Below are positions 34,052 through 43,512 of a stretch of DNA of 64,000 nucleotides, in pieces. The stretch is from Chryseobacterium candidae (lineage in GTDB: Bacteria > Bacteroidota > Bacteroidia > Flavobacteriales > Weeksellaceae), in NCBI RefSeq assembly GCF_004916905.1, contig NZ_SDLV01000002.1:1-64000 (forward strand), given 5' to 3'. Under the pieces are notes generated by a model that saw only the letters and a program-made list of their open reading frames with translations, searched no databases and was not told the origin of the DNA. Numbering within the stretch: position 1 is the stretch's first letter; the number at the start of each line of letters is the position of its first letter. The translations under genes and the position numbers were made by a program.

Positions 34052-35227
34052 TTAAAGACTCAGAAAAGCAGCCCCGAAAGATAAGACGGATATAATAATC
34101 CCTGCCATAAATATCTTATAGGTAATGGATAAAAGCCTGTATTTCCTGTTAAGAACTTTTCCCAGATAATACAGATCCTTCACCATAGAATCATAGATAT
34201 AATCCCTGTCTTTAATAAGATCTTTCATGGCATTGTTATAATCGTCAAACAACATCTGCTGAAAGTTTCCAAAAAACAGCAGGTTTACTTTTCTGTTGGC
34301 AATATCCTGAGAAGTAAATGTTGATTTGGTTACATTCGGTTTTGTAGAGAGAATCGCAAATATAATCGTCAGTACGCTGGACAGCAATAATATGAAGCTT
34401 GGAAGAATCAGATGTGAATTCTTAGGAGCATCCAGTTTCGGAACCAGTACAGAAAGACAAACCGAAATAATAATTGCGTTCACAGATAAAAGAATATTGG
34501 CTTTACTGTCTGCAATATCACTTAATCTTGTATGATTGTTCAGTGTAACTCTGAATAAGGTATCCACACTTCTGTCCGATTTTTCTTTTTCTTTTTTGCC
34601 CTCCGAAGCTTCCTTTTTGTTTTCTTTTTTCTCTTCTTCTTTTTCCAGCTTCTTTTCGATCTTTTTGATATTTTTCTTTTTCAAAGGCTCCCAGTTCTCT
34701 TTGGCGTAATCTGTATAAAAAGTATGCTTGTTTTTCAGCATATCAAGATTTCCGGCATTCCATTCTTCATTGGAAAAGCATCTTACGTTGGTCAGTTCCC
34801 ATTCTTTTCTCAAAGCATCAGAAATTTCACTGTAATCATGGCCTGCAAAATGGCTGAAGTCTGCGTCCTTTACAATTTTTTCCAGTAAGTTCTGAGGTTC
34901 GTAGTGTATTTTCGTAGCCAGAATCAGTTTTTCAACGTCTGCAATATAGTCTTCAGAATAATTTTCCTGGTGTAAAAAGGCTTTCATCACCTCTACACTC
35001 CTTTCCTCATGGTTCAGGGCACATTCTATATACCCTGTATCATGAAACCATAATGCTACAAGTACCTTCTCCTGATCTTCTTCAGAAACAGGGGTATTTT
35101 TCATGATTTCCTCAGCCTTATTGACTGTATAGGCAGTATGGATAAAATTATGATAAAAATATACCGAAGATAACTTATCTTTGAATAAGATTTCAACATA
35201 ATTTTTAGCTTTGTGTAGAATGCTCAT
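34052..35227 (-). CDS. HD-domain protein fused to a Pycsar-effector-like membrane domain
   Basis: 391 residues. The N-terminal 170 residues are an HD hydrolase domain with a histidine pair in FYHNFIH, the HD pair in WFHDTGY and a later aspartate in KDADFSHF. A Lys/Glu-rich linker (about 185-222) follows. The C-terminus matches the PycTM/DUF5706 type: NNHTRLSDIADSKANILL leads into two closely spaced helices (about 245-295), and a last helix lies at about 368-390. PycTM proteins are membrane effectors of cyclic-pyrimidine antiphage defence. No cyclase gene is adjacent, so the partner would lie elsewhere, or the role here is not defence. Confidence 0.8.
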   Translation of the reverse strand: MSILHKAKNYVEILFKDKLSSVYFYHNFIHTAYTVNKAEEIMKNTPVSEEDQEKVLVALWFHDTGYIECALNHEERSVEVMKAFLHQENYSEDYIADVEKLILATKIHYEPQNLLEKIVKDADFSHFAGHDYSEISDALRKEWELTNVRCFSNEEWNAGNLDMLKNKHTFYTDYAKENWEPLKKKNIKKIEKKLEKEEEKKENKKEASEGKKEKEKSDRSVDTLFRVTLNNHTRLSDIADSKANILLSVNAIIISVCLSVLVPKLDAPKNSHLILPSFILLLSSVLTIIFAILSTKPNVTKSTFTSQDIANRKVNLLFFGNFQQMLFDDYNNAMKDLIKDRDYIYDSMVKDLYYLGKVLNRKYRLLSITYKIFMAGIIISVLSFGAAFLSL

Positions 35228-35253
35228 TCCTGAATTTTTGTTAATGTAAATTT

Positions 35254-38200
35254 ATGAATTTATCCTTTAAAACTCATCTAAAAAATACTTCTATTGTTCT
35301 TCGGACGGTAATGTCCGCAGGAGCTCTTTATTCCTGTGCTACCTATAACGTGCAAAAGGGCAAAAACTTATTTGAAGTTAAAGATTCCGAAATAAAATCT
35401 GAAAATGATTTTAAACTCTTTCTTATTGGAGATGCAGGAAACTCAGATGAGCCTCAGGCACAAAAAACATTGAATTTACTGAAAGGCAAACTGGATTCTG
35501 CGGATAGTAATTCTATGCTGATCTTTCTGGGTGATAATATCTATCCTAATGGTATGCCCAAAGAAACAGACAAAGATTACTCCCTCGCAAAGCAAAAACT
35601 GGAAAACCAGCTTTCCATTACCAAAAATTTCAAAGGAAAAACATTAGTAATTCCCGGAAATCATGATTGGTATAGTGGATTGGAAGGGCTGAATACCCAG
35701 GAAGGACTGGTTAAAAAATATCTTGATGATAAAAAAGCTTTCCTACCCAAAAACGGCTGTCCTATTGATGATATCAACGTTTCTAAAGATATAAAGCTTA
35801 TTGCCATCGATACAGAATGGGTGATTGCCAACTGGGATAATTATCCGGGAATCAACAAAAACTGTAATATCAAAACCCGTGAAGATTTTTTCACAGAGTT
35901 CAAAGATCTTATCATTAAAAATCAGGGCAAAAAAATAATTGTTGCTTTACACCACCCTATCATCAGCAGTGGAACCCATGCAGGTTTTAATTCTGCAAAA
36001 TCCCATCTCTTTCCTTTAAAGAGTAAAGTTCCTGTTCCTGTAGTAGCAAGTGTAATCAATGTATTAAGGAGTTCCTCGGGAGCCAGCCCTGAAGATATTA
36101 ATAATCAACATTATGCAGATCTGGCTAACAGACTGAAAAGTATTGTCCAGGATAAGGAAAACATCATTTTCGTATCTGGTCATGACCATAATCTGCAATA
36201 TCACGAAGATGGAAACTTAAGACAGATCATTAGTGGAGCAGGCTCAAAAACAGATCCGTCTACCATCGTGGAACAAACAGACTTTTCTTACGGAGGTAGT
36301 GGTTTTGCGGTTTTAAATTTCAGAAAAGATGAAAGTACAGATGTGGAGTATTTTTCAACTAAAGATGCTCAGCTCCAAAAACTGACTCATATTTCCGTGA
36401 TATCCAAACCGGATGTATTCATCAATAATTTCCCCAATTCTTTTCCTGCCACATTCTCTTCAACCATTTACCCTGTACAGCTTACTGAAAAAAGAAAGTT
36501 TTACCGCTGGCTTTGGGGAGATCATTACAGAAGATATTACGGAATTCCCATTGAAGCGCCAACCGCTAATCTTTCCGAATTAAACGGAGGGTATATTCCT
36601 TTCCGGGAAGGCGGAGGAAACCAATCCAATAGTTTGCGTCTGAAAGCTAAAGACGGACAGGAATTTGTTATGCGTGGAGTAAAAAAAAGTGCGATCCGTT
36701 TCCTGAACAATATGGCTTTTCAGAAAAGTACATTAGGAGAAGAACTCGCAGATACATTCCCTGAAAAGTTCCTGCTTGATTTTTATACCACCAATCATCC
36801 CTTTACTCCATTTACGATTGGAAATATGTCAGAAAAACTGGGTATTTTCCACAGTAATCCAAAACTGTATTATATTCCTAAGCAACAGGCTTTGGGAAGA
36901 TATAATGAAAACTACGGGGATGAAATGTATATGATTGAAGAACGGTTTTCTTCCGATGCGAAAACATTAGCTGATCTTGACCATGCAAAAGATATCGTTT
37001 CCACGGATGATGTACTTAAAAATCTTAGCAAAAGCGATAAATATTCTGTGGACAGAGAATCTTATATCAGAGCAAGATTATTTGATATGCTTATCGGCGA
37101 CTGGGACAGACATTCCGACCAGTGGAAATGGGCAGAATATGAAGCGGGTGATAAAATAATCTATAAACCTATTCCTAAAGACAGGGATCAGGCATTCAGT
37201 AAATATGACGGCGCAGCCTTTAAAATCATCATGAATGTTCCTGCCATCCGCCATATGAAAACCTTTACAGAAGATATCAGCAGTGTAAAATGGCTTGCCA
37301 TGGAACCTTATCCGATGGATCTTGTTTTCTTAAAAGGTGCAGACCAGAATGAATGGGAAACCCAGGCAAAATATATTCAGGAACATCTTACTGATGCAGA
37401 TATTGATGATGCTTTCCATAATCTTCCGAAAGAAGTACAGGATGACACCATTGCCGAAATCCAGAGAAAACTGAAAATAAGAAAGACAAAATTACAGACC
37501 TATGCCGCCCAGTATTATGATGTACTGCTTAAAAAAGTTCCTTTGGCGGGAACGGTACATCCTGATAAGTTTGTCATCACCAAAAACGGACATTCCGTGC
37601 TTGTTCAGCAATATTATCTAGGCAAGAACAAAGACCAGAATGAACTTGTTTTTGAAAAGACTTATCATGATTCGAAAACAAAAGAATTGTGGATCTACGG
37701 ATTGGAAGATGATGATACTTATGTAGTAACAGGAAGTGGAAATCCTAAAATGACGATCCGGCTGATTGGTGGATACAATCATGATACCTATAATGTTGCA
37801 GATGGCAGAAAAGTAAAGATTTATGATTTTAGATCTCAGAAAAACACTTATAACACAGGCAATGCAACCAGGAATATTACAGATGATTATGATATCAACA
37901 GCTATAATTATAAACACCCTAAATATAATTCTGTTGCAGGGTATCCAAACCTGGATTACAACCCGGATGATGGGGTGATTGTAGGAGTTCTGGCCAATTA
38001 TACAGTGAATAATTTTATACGTGATCCTTTCACTCAGAGACACAGCTTAAAAGCTAATTTTTATACGGCAACTGCAGGATTTAGCCTTACGTACAAAGGT
38101 GTATTTAAAAAAGCAATCTCAGGCTGGGATATTAACCTTGATGCATTTTATACCACTCCAAGGTTCTCTCAGAACTTTTTTGGGCTTTCGAACGAAAGTG

Positions 38201-38970
38201 ATTATGACAAGGAGGATACAGAAAGAGAATACAACAGAGCCAGAATTTCCAAATTCAACTTTGCTCCTTCTATCTCTCAAAAAAGCTGGATGAACCTCAG
38301 CCACCAGTTTCAACTGACTTTTGAAGATAATAAAGTACAGAGAAAAGCGGACCGATTCATCAACCAGTCTCCGGATGTGAGACCTGGTGTATTTAATAGC
38401 CAACAGTTTGTGGGAGCCAATTATACCTTTGGCTATAAAAATGCAGATAATGCAGCCTTCCCTACTCTTGGACTGGAATTTATGCTGAATGCAGACTGGA
38501 AAGCAACTCTTTCTGATTTTAATAAGAATTTCGTAACGGTAAAAGGAAAACTTGCCATTGACCACAGGATTGATAAAAAAGGAAAATTTGTATTCGCCAA
38601 TTCCAGCAATGTGATGTGGATTAATAATAATAATTTTGAATTCTATCAGGCCGCTGCTATCGGAGGAAATAATGGAATGCGAGCCTTCAGAAACGAAAGA
38701 TTCTCCGGAAGATCCTATTTTACCAATAACTCAGAAATCCGGTGGGATTTTGGAAGGGTAAGAAATAATATTGTTCCTGCCAACATGGGAATTCTTATCG
38801 GATATGATATCGGCCGTGTATGGAATGACAATGAGAACTCCAGAAAATGGCATCAGTCTGCTGGTGCAGGTGTATGGCTGAGTATTGTGGAAATGATGTC
38901 TGCAAGGTTGAATTATTTCTATGGTTCAGATGGCGGAAGAATTTCTGCAGGAATAGGAATGAAATTTTAA
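35254..38970 (+). CDS. Metallophosphoesterase / kinase-like / Omp85-type barrel fusion
   Basis: 1238 residues. The N-terminus has a lipoprotein-like signal with ALYSC near residue 28. A calcineurin-type phosphoesterase follows (about 50-370) with motifs GDAGN, GDNIYPNG, GNHDW, ALHHP and SGHDHN. A central region (about 440-760) has kinase-like signs: LIGDWDRHSDQW near 612 and PIPKDRDQAF near 640, reminiscent of HipA or CotH-type catalytic loops. Residues about 890-1238 form an Omp85-like beta-barrel with GGNNGMRAFRNERFSG near 1140 and an aromatic C-terminus. It should sit in the outer membrane with enzymatic domains in the periplasm or on the surface. It is divergent from the HD/PycTM gene with only 26 bp between starts. 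Confidence 0.82.
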   Translation: MNLSFKTHLKNTSIVLRTVMSAGALYSCATYNVQKGKNLFEVKDSEIKSENDFKLFLIGDAGNSDEPQAQKTLNLLKGKLDSADSNSMLIFLGDNIYPNGMPKETDKDYSLAKQKLENQLSITKNFKGKTLVIPGNHDWYSGLEGLNTQEGLVKKYLDDKKAFLPKNGCPIDDINVSKDIKLIAIDTEWVIANWDNYPGINKNCNIKTREDFFTEFKDLIIKNQGKKIIVALHHPIISSGTHAGFNSAKSHLFPLKSKVPVPVVASVINVLRSSSGASPEDINNQHYADLANRLKSIVQDKENIIFVSGHDHNLQYHEDGNLRQIISGAGSKTDPSTIVEQTDFSYGGSGFAVLNFRKDESTDVEYFSTKDAQLQKLTHISVISKPDVFINNFPNSFPATFSSTIYPVQLTEKRKFYRWLWGDHYRRYYGIPIEAPTANLSELNGGYIPFREGGGNQSNSLRLKAKDGQEFVMRGVKKSAIRFLNNMAFQKSTLGEELADTFPEKFLLDFYTTNHPFTPFTIGNMSEKLGIFHSNPKLYYIPKQQALGRYNENYGDEMYMIEERFSSDAKTLADLDHAKDIVSTDDVLKNLSKSDKYSVDRESYIRARLFDMLIGDWDRHSDQWKWAEYEAGDKIIYKPIPKDRDQAFSKYDGAAFKIIMNVPAIRHMKTFTEDISSVKWLAMEPYPMDLVFLKGADQNEWETQAKYIQEHLTDADIDDAFHNLPKEVQDDTIAEIQRKLKIRKTKLQTYAAQYYDVLLKKVPLAGTVHPDKFVITKNGHSVLVQQYYLGKNKDQNELVFEKTYHDSKTKELWIYGLEDDDTYVVTGSGNPKMTIRLIGGYNHDTYNVADGRKVKIYDFRSQKNTYNTGNATRNITDDYDINSYNYKHPKYNSVAGYPNLDYNPDDGVIVGVLANYTVNNFIRDPFTQRHSLKANFYTATAGFSLTYKGVFKKAISGWDINLDAFYTTPRFSQNFFGLSNESDYDKEDTEREYNRARISKFNFAPSISQKSWMNLSHQFQLTFEDNKVQRKADRFINQSPDVRPGVFNSQQFVGANYTFGYKNADNAAFPTLGLEFMLNADWKATLSDFNKNFVTVKGKLAIDHRIDKKGKFVFANSSNVMWINNNNFEFYQAAAIGGNNGMRAFRNERFSGRSYFTNNSEIRWDFGRVRNNIVPANMGILIGYDIGRVWNDNENSRKWHQSAGAGVWLSIVEMMSARLNYFYGSDGGRISAGIGMKF

Positions 38971-39288
38971 TTTGTGCCATTAAAAAGAAATTAATTCTAA
39001 TTTCCGGGCTGAATACTGCTATTGCAAACAAAACATAAATCACTGCTTAACAATATGTTAAAATAATTCAAACTGAGTATTTGAAAAAAACTTCAATTTT
39101 AATAAAATTTAATAATTCAAACTTTCAACTCACATTTTTTACTGATAAAATAAATATGGCTTTTAAATAAGAGTCATATTTTCAGCTATATAAGTAAAAA
39201 CAAGACATAGTTCAATATGTTTATGAATTCCTTAAAAAACAGACATTTTAAAAACATTTTATATTTGTGCCAATTAAAAAATCAACAA
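38971..39288. other. AT-rich gap with a promoter at its right end
   Basis: No gene with coding character is seen; short open frames here are shadows of the flanking sequence. The only recognisable signal is the promoter box at 39260-39267. Confidence 0.5.
39260..39267 (+). promoter_or_regulatory. -7 box TATATTTG for the secreted protein gene
   Basis: Exact TAnnTTTG match 21 bp before the ATG at 39289. It lies inside the longer open reading that begins at 39217, which makes that upstream start unlikely. Confidence 0.6.
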
Positions 39289-40011
39289 ATGATGAAAAAA
39301 AAGCTATTGTATATGGCATTATTTTCTATGTTCATACATTTAAATGCACAGATAGGGATTGAAACATCAACTCCCCAAAATACTTTACATGTCAATGGCT
39401 CACTTCAGGTAGTTAAAGACCTGAATGTAGGCGGAGATGATAAAACAAGAGGTAATTCCGGAAACAAAGGCGAGGTCTTAATGTCAAATGGAGTGGGTAA
39501 TGCTCCGGTATGGAAAACGATTGAATCTGAAAACTTCTTAAAGGTAATATATGTGGGAAACAAAACAAACATTAGTCCCGCAAGCGGAAGCTATACGGGT
39601 ACTCATTCTACTCCGGTTAATACTCATGAAAGTTATTCACAGACTTATGTTTTCAATGTAAGCAATAAGATTGATACTGCTTATTTAACGTATAATTCTA
39701 CCACCGGACTTTTCACAGTAGTAAAACCGGGATTTTACAATATTGTTCCTTATGTGACGTATGATCTCAATTTAAATCCATCAGGGCAAACTGCAGGAAC
39801 AGCCAATTCCTATATCCAAAAAGTATCACCTACCCTTACAACTCTTGCAGGAATATCAACAGGTCATGGAGAGCGTACTACAGGATTGAATCATAATCTT
39901 TCCTCCATTAATTTTTTCAATACAGGAGAAACCTTCAGAATACGCTGTCGTTATACCCAGGATTTCAGATTATCAAGCGGAAATATTCATATCTCTTATC
40001 TTACTCCTTAA
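39289..40011 (+). CDS. Secreted protein with a C1q/TNF-like beta domain (tentative)
   Basis: About 240 residues with a signal peptide (MMKKKLLYMALFS to LNAQ). The lead IGIETSTPQNTLHVNGSLQV is a common N-terminal motif of Bacteroidetes surface proteins that carry repeated beta domains. The last 140 residues alternate beta-strands, with GLFTVVKPGFYNIVPYVTYD resembling C1q-like folds. Function is unknown; it is probably periplasmic or surface-associated. A bidirectional terminator follows. Confidence 0.7.
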   Translation: MMKKKLLYMALFSMFIHLNAQIGIETSTPQNTLHVNGSLQVVKDLNVGGDDKTRGNSGNKGEVLMSNGVGNAPVWKTIESENFLKVIYVGNKTNISPASGSYTGTHSTPVNTHESYSQTYVFNVSNKIDTAYLTYNSTTGLFTVVKPGFYNIVPYVTYDLNLNPSGQTAGTANSYIQKVSPTLTTLAGISTGHGERTTGLNHNLSSINFFNTGETFRIRCRYTQDFRLSSGNIHISYLTP

Positions 40012-40055
40012 ACACTATAAACTTCAATCACTTCAATAATATTCATCTATTTAAA

Positions 40056-40087
40056 AACCCCACATATTTCTCTTGTGGGGTTTTATT
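40056..40087. terminator. Bidirectional terminator between convergent genes
   Basis: 9-bp stem AACCCCACA/TGTGGGGTT with a 9-nt loop, an A run on the left and T-rich sequence on the right. It serves the secreted-protein gene on the plus strand and the lipoprotein gene on the minus strand. Confidence 0.8.
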
Positions 40088-40094
40088 TTATCTT

Positions 40095-40910
40095 TTATGG
40101 AAATGGAAAGTACAATAGTACTTGTCCGTTGACATCATATTTATAGGTCCAAGTTTTTTTCGATATTTTTGGGGGAACACTGCTATTAGGATTTAATCTT
40201 TCAACAACAGATTCTTTTGTTCTGAAATTATTAGCAGATAAGCTTTTCTCATAGAAAACATCATTAATGAGATAAAGTTTTTTAAATGGATTTGCAGCAT
40301 TATCAAAATCAGAATAAGTAGTAGTGGTTCGTTGATAAGTTACCCCATTTCCTGTTTCAAGCATCTCAGATTTGATAAGGTTATTTTTGTCGTCGTAATA
40401 ATATGTTGTAGCATATTCAGTATTGGCTGCATTATTAAATTTTATAGAAGTCTTTTCTACTCTATCCTGCTCATAGGTGTAAGTTTTTGTATATACTATG
40501 GGAGAATTCCCTGTGTCTTTATTAACATAATAATATTCAGCTTTTTGGGGTCTGCTGTTTTCCATATAATACAGATATTCATCATGTTTGGAAATGCCAG
40601 CAAATTCTAAAACACTTACCTTTATTTTGTTACCATTATAAGATAATTGAGTAGTTAATTCGGAGAAAAACATGTTAAACATTTGAAAGAATACGGGCAA
40701 AAATCGTCCTTTAACATTGACTAAATTTCCGTTTTCATAAGTAAACTCATAGTATTCTTTAGGGTTAGGTACTGTTCCTACACCATCCGTATTATATACA
40801 TAAGCTTTTTCTGTATGTACAATTGGAGATGGAGTATCTTCGGTCGTGTCATCACTGTTGCTGCAGGAAAACAAACTCAGCACAAGTGAAAGGTAAAGTA
40901 ATTTTTTCAT
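40095..40910 (-). CDS. Lipoprotein with RHS/YD-like beta repeats
   Basis: 271 residues with a lipoprotein signal (MKKLLYLSLVLSLFSC, lipobox LFSC) and a serine/aspartate/threonine-rich tether. The body consists of repeating short strands such as YEFTYENGNLVNVKG, TYTYEQDRVEKT and YYYDDKNNLIKSE, the pattern of YD-type repeats in Bacteroidetes lipoproteins. No enzymatic motif is visible. It lies 35 bp downstream of the next leftward gene, and the two could form a unit. Confidence 0.72.
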   Translation of the reverse strand: MKKLLYLSLVLSLFSCSNSDDTTEDTPSPIVHTEKAYVYNTDGVGTVPNPKEYYEFTYENGNLVNVKGRFLPVFFQMFNMFFSELTTQLSYNGNKIKVSVLEFAGISKHDEYLYYMENSRPQKAEYYYVNKDTGNSPIVYTKTYTYEQDRVEKTSIKFNNAANTEYATTYYYDDKNNLIKSEMLETGNGVTYQRTTTTYSDFDNAANPFKKLYLINDVFYEKSLSANNFRTKESVVERLNPNSSVPPKISKKTWTYKYDVNGQVLLYFPFP

Positions 40911-40945
40911 GGTTGGTTAGTTTATTTTTTATAAATATATATAAT

Positions 40946-41821
40946 TTAATTTAAAGAAAAAGTATACACATTTCCACCTTCATTCTTCCCTTTCTCATCG
41001 GCAATCATTAGCGTTTTATCATCAAAGAATACCATAGCTTCTTTTTGGGAATTATGATTCAAAGGGATTTTCTGAATTTTTGCAGCACTGAAATTGTCTG
41101 CTGTAAATCCAGTAAGAACGTGTACATTTTTATGGGTCAGCAATACAATTTTATCTTTTGTACTGTTGATGGTAGCAGATGTAATAGCTGCATCATTATA
41201 CCCTCCATCAAGTTTTAATGTTCCTATTAACTTCGCTTCAAAATAACCTTCTTTATTGGGTACCTGGAATACAAGGAAAGTTCCGTCAAAACCTTTGCTT
41301 CTGTTTTTGGTGAATAAGTAAAAATTCCCGTCTATTTCAACAAAAGCTTCACAGTCATACAGCAAATTTGATTTTTTTGGAGGAAACTCAGTCTGTCCCT
41401 GATAATGAAATTTTGTGGTCTGAACAACTTTAGTAACAATTTGTTTACTGTCTTTCAAATCTGTTTTTAAGATCACCAGATCCTTTCTGTTATTATCATT
41501 ATTACCAAAATCTCCGATATAAATATTTCCCTGAGGATCAGATATAATATCTTCCCAGTCTGTATTTTCAGCATTTTCTACCGGTATTTTTGCCAGCATG
41601 TCGCCTTTATCACTCAGCCCGTATATTGCATTTTCATTTCCTCTGTCCTCTATTGCCCAGATTGTTTTCTTATCTTGCGACAAAGTAATTCCGGAAACTT
41701 CCTTCAACTTTTTAGGTAAGGTAAACTGAACTTTCAATTCATCCTCATTAGTGGGAGAATTCTGAGCTTTTGGATTGCAGCTTAATAAAAGCAAAGCAGG
41801 TAAAATAAGCAAACGTAACAT
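40946..41821 (-). CDS. Beta-propeller-like lipoprotein
   Basis: 291 residues with a lipoprotein signal (MLRLLILPALLLLSC). The body has recurring blades such as KTIWAIEDRGNENAIYGL, GNIYIGDFGNNDNNR and GNFYLFTKNRS, consistent with a five- or six-bladed propeller of the SdiA-regulated or NHL type. The WEDI and GDFGNN motifs recur in similar periplasmic proteins of unknown function. It lies downstream of mazG on the same strand with a 56-bp gap. Confidence 0.72.
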   Translation of the reverse strand: MLRLLILPALLLLSCNPKAQNSPTNEDELKVQFTLPKKLKEVSGITLSQDKKTIWAIEDRGNENAIYGLSDKGDMLAKIPVENAENTDWEDIISDPQGNIYIGDFGNNDNNRKDLVILKTDLKDSKQIVTKVVQTTKFHYQGQTEFPPKKSNLLYDCEAFVEIDGNFYLFTKNRSKGFDGTFLVFQVPNKEGYFEAKLIGTLKLDGGYNDAAITSATINSTKDKIVLLTHKNVHVLTGFTADNFSAAKIQKIPLNHNSQKEAMVFFDDKTLMIADEKGKNEGGNVYTFSLN

Positions 41822-41877
41822 ATCTATTTTTATTATTTTAATTGAGTGTAAGAAGCATTAATTGTTCCCATCAGGAA

Positions 41878-42645
41878 TTATGAAAGTTTTTTTGCTTTTT
41901 CCCAGAGAACGTCCATTTCTTCCAGAGACATATCTGCCAGTTTCAGATCCTGTTCCTCAGCCAGACTTTCCATCTTTTGAAATCTTGAAATAAATTTGAG
42001 ATTGGTTCTTTCCAAGGCAGAATCAGGATTGATTCCTGAAATTCTTGCATAGTTAATCAAAGAGAAAAATACATCACCCAACTCCTGTTCTTTCTTATCC
42101 AGATCAGTCTCCGCATGAAATTCCTGAATCTCTTCATCTACCTTTTTCCATGCATCTTCTGCATCGTGAAACTCAAAACCTATTCCTTTCACTTTATCCT
42201 GAATTCTGTAGGCTTTTACCAAACTAGGCAGACTTTTCGGAACTCCGCCTAAAATAGACTTATTTCCTTCTTTCAGTTTCAATTTTTCCCAGTTCTGTTT
42301 CACTTCTTCTTCATCTTTCACTTCAGTATCACCATAGATATGAGGATGGCGGAAGATCAGCTTTTCATTAAGTGAATTGATGACATCTGCTATATCAAAA
42401 CTTTCTTTTTCAGAACCAATTTTAGCATAAAAAACCAAATGAAGCAAAACATCACCCAGCTCTTTCTTTATTTCCTGTAAATCATTCTGCAAAATAGCAT
42501 CTGAGAGTTCATAGGTCTCCTCAAGGGTAAGATGGCGAAGAGACTCTAACGTTTGTTTCTGATCCCACGGACATTTTTCACGCAAGTCATCCATAATATC
42601 CAGTAATCTTCCGAAGGCCTCCAGTTTCTCTTGTTTCGTATTCAT
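41878..42645 (-). CDS. mazG: Nucleoside triphosphate pyrophosphohydrolase MazG
   Basis: 255 residues with two MazG domains. The first has LREKCPWDQKQTLESLRHLTLEETYEL and the EExxE-type metal ligands in EIKKELGDVLLHLVFYA. The second repeats the layout with EEIQEF and KEQELGDVFFSLINYAR. It hydrolyses NTPs to NMP and pyrophosphate, cleaning nucleotide pools. ATG 42645 is chosen over 42660 because it matches the family N-terminus and leaves room for the promoter box at 42668-42675. Confidence 0.95.
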   Translation of the reverse strand: MNTKQEKLEAFGRLLDIMDDLREKCPWDQKQTLESLRHLTLEETYELSDAILQNDLQEIKKELGDVLLHLVFYAKIGSEKESFDIADVINSLNEKLIFRHPHIYGDTEVKDEEEVKQNWEKLKLKEGNKSILGGVPKSLPSLVKAYRIQDKVKGIGFEFHDAEDAWKKVDEEIQEFHAETDLDKKEQELGDVFFSLINYARISGINPDSALERTNLKFISRFQKMESLAEEQDLKLADMSLEEMDVLWEKAKKLS

Positions 42646-42667
42646 TGTTTGAAAATTCAATCTTATA

Positions 42668-42675
42668 CAAATGTA
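42668..42675 (-). promoter_or_regulatory. -7 box TACATTTG for mazG
   Basis: Exact TAnnTTTG match on the minus strand, 22 bp before the ATG at 42645. Confidence 0.55.
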
Positions 42676-42750
42676 AGGGATATTCGGACATCATTACAAA
42701 CGTTGGAAGTAAAAGTTGCGAAGTGCAGAATCCTGATAGATTCGATATGG

Positions 42751-42783
42751 AAACCTAACAGATTTTCAAAACCTGCTAGGTTT
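42751..42783. repeat. Dispersed CCTAACAG palindrome, copy 2
   Basis: AAACCTAACAG (42751-42761) and CCTGCTAGGTTT (42772-42783) flank a 10-bp centre. It matches the copy at 25014-25046 almost base for base, including the length of the centre. Confidence 0.75.
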
Positions 42784-42824
42784 GGAATACTAGCATGTAA
42801 TTATCTTTTGTTTGAAAAAACAAA

Positions 42825-42855
42825 AAACCTTGTCCGGAATTTCCGGACAAGGTTT
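42825..42855 (-). terminator. Strong terminator after the DUF5606 gene
   Basis: Perfect 14-bp stem containing CCTTGTCCGGA and its complement around a 3-nt loop. It is flanked by an A run on the left, which is a T run in leftward transcripts, and TTTT on the right. Confidence 0.85.
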
Positions 42856-42877
42856 TATATTTTAATTCAAAAATGAA

Positions 42878-43438
42878 TTATCCTTGTTTTCTGTGTGTGC
42901 TTTTCGGAGCTGATTTTGCAGCTGAAGTAGCTTTTACTTTTGGAGCAGCAGGCTTTTCTGCTTTTGGAGCTGCTTTTTTAGTATCTTTTTCAATGCTTAC
43001 TTCTTCTGCAGCAGGTTCACCTTCTAAAGTTTCAGGCTCTGCTTTTACAAAGCTATCAGGAGTGATGTATCCTGCTTTGTGAAGGATGTTGTACCATTGA
43101 GCCAATTTCTTGATATCAGAAGCGTATACTCTTTCTGTATCATAGTTAGGAAGAGATGCCAACATGAAATCTTTCAAATCTGCCTCAGAAGATTTGTGAG
43201 AAATAGTTTCCTTATAATTGTTGTTTTTAGCAATATTTTCAAATACTTCAAATAACGGAACTTCTTTCTCAAATGTAAACATGGCAATATTGTCCAATAA
43301 ACTTACCTGGCTTGAGTTTCCAATGCTTACTTTTTTCTTGTTGGTAACATCTTCAATGATGAATCCGTTTCTTAATTGAGAAACTAATTTGAAAAGTCCT
43401 GGTTTTCCAGAAATTGAAATTATTTTTTCTAACAGCAT
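42878..43438 (-). CDS. DUF5606 family protein
   Basis: About 186 residues starting MLLEKIISISGKPGLFKLV, the typical start of the family. The folded part covers about 1-130 with KLAQWYNILHKAGYI near its end. The last 50 residues are Ala/Pro/Lys-rich and disordered. It is restricted to Bacteroidetes and its function is unknown. ATG 43438 is preferred over 43471, which would add a non-conserved lead. Its neighbour upstream is def, 74 bp away on the same strand. Confidence 0.85.
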   Translation of the reverse strand: MLLEKIISISGKPGLFKLVSQLRNGFIIEDVTNKKKVSIGNSSQVSLLDNIAMFTFEKEVPLFEVFENIAKNNNYKETISHKSSEADLKDFMLASLPNYDTERVYASDIKKLAQWYNILHKAGYITPDSFVKAEPETLEGEPAAEEVSIEKDTKKAAPKAEKPAAPKVKATSAAKSAPKSTHRKQG

Positions 43439-43512
43439 AATTTTATTTTTTGTAAATTCTGCAATCAGCACTGGCTTTTTGCTTTTTATTATTCGTTTTA
43501 ATCCTTATTTAA

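Noticed and set aside
38795-39043. Short leftward reading frame overlapping the barrel gene end
   Set aside because: It lies on the opposite strand of a clear beta-barrel coding region and has no start context or family resemblance.
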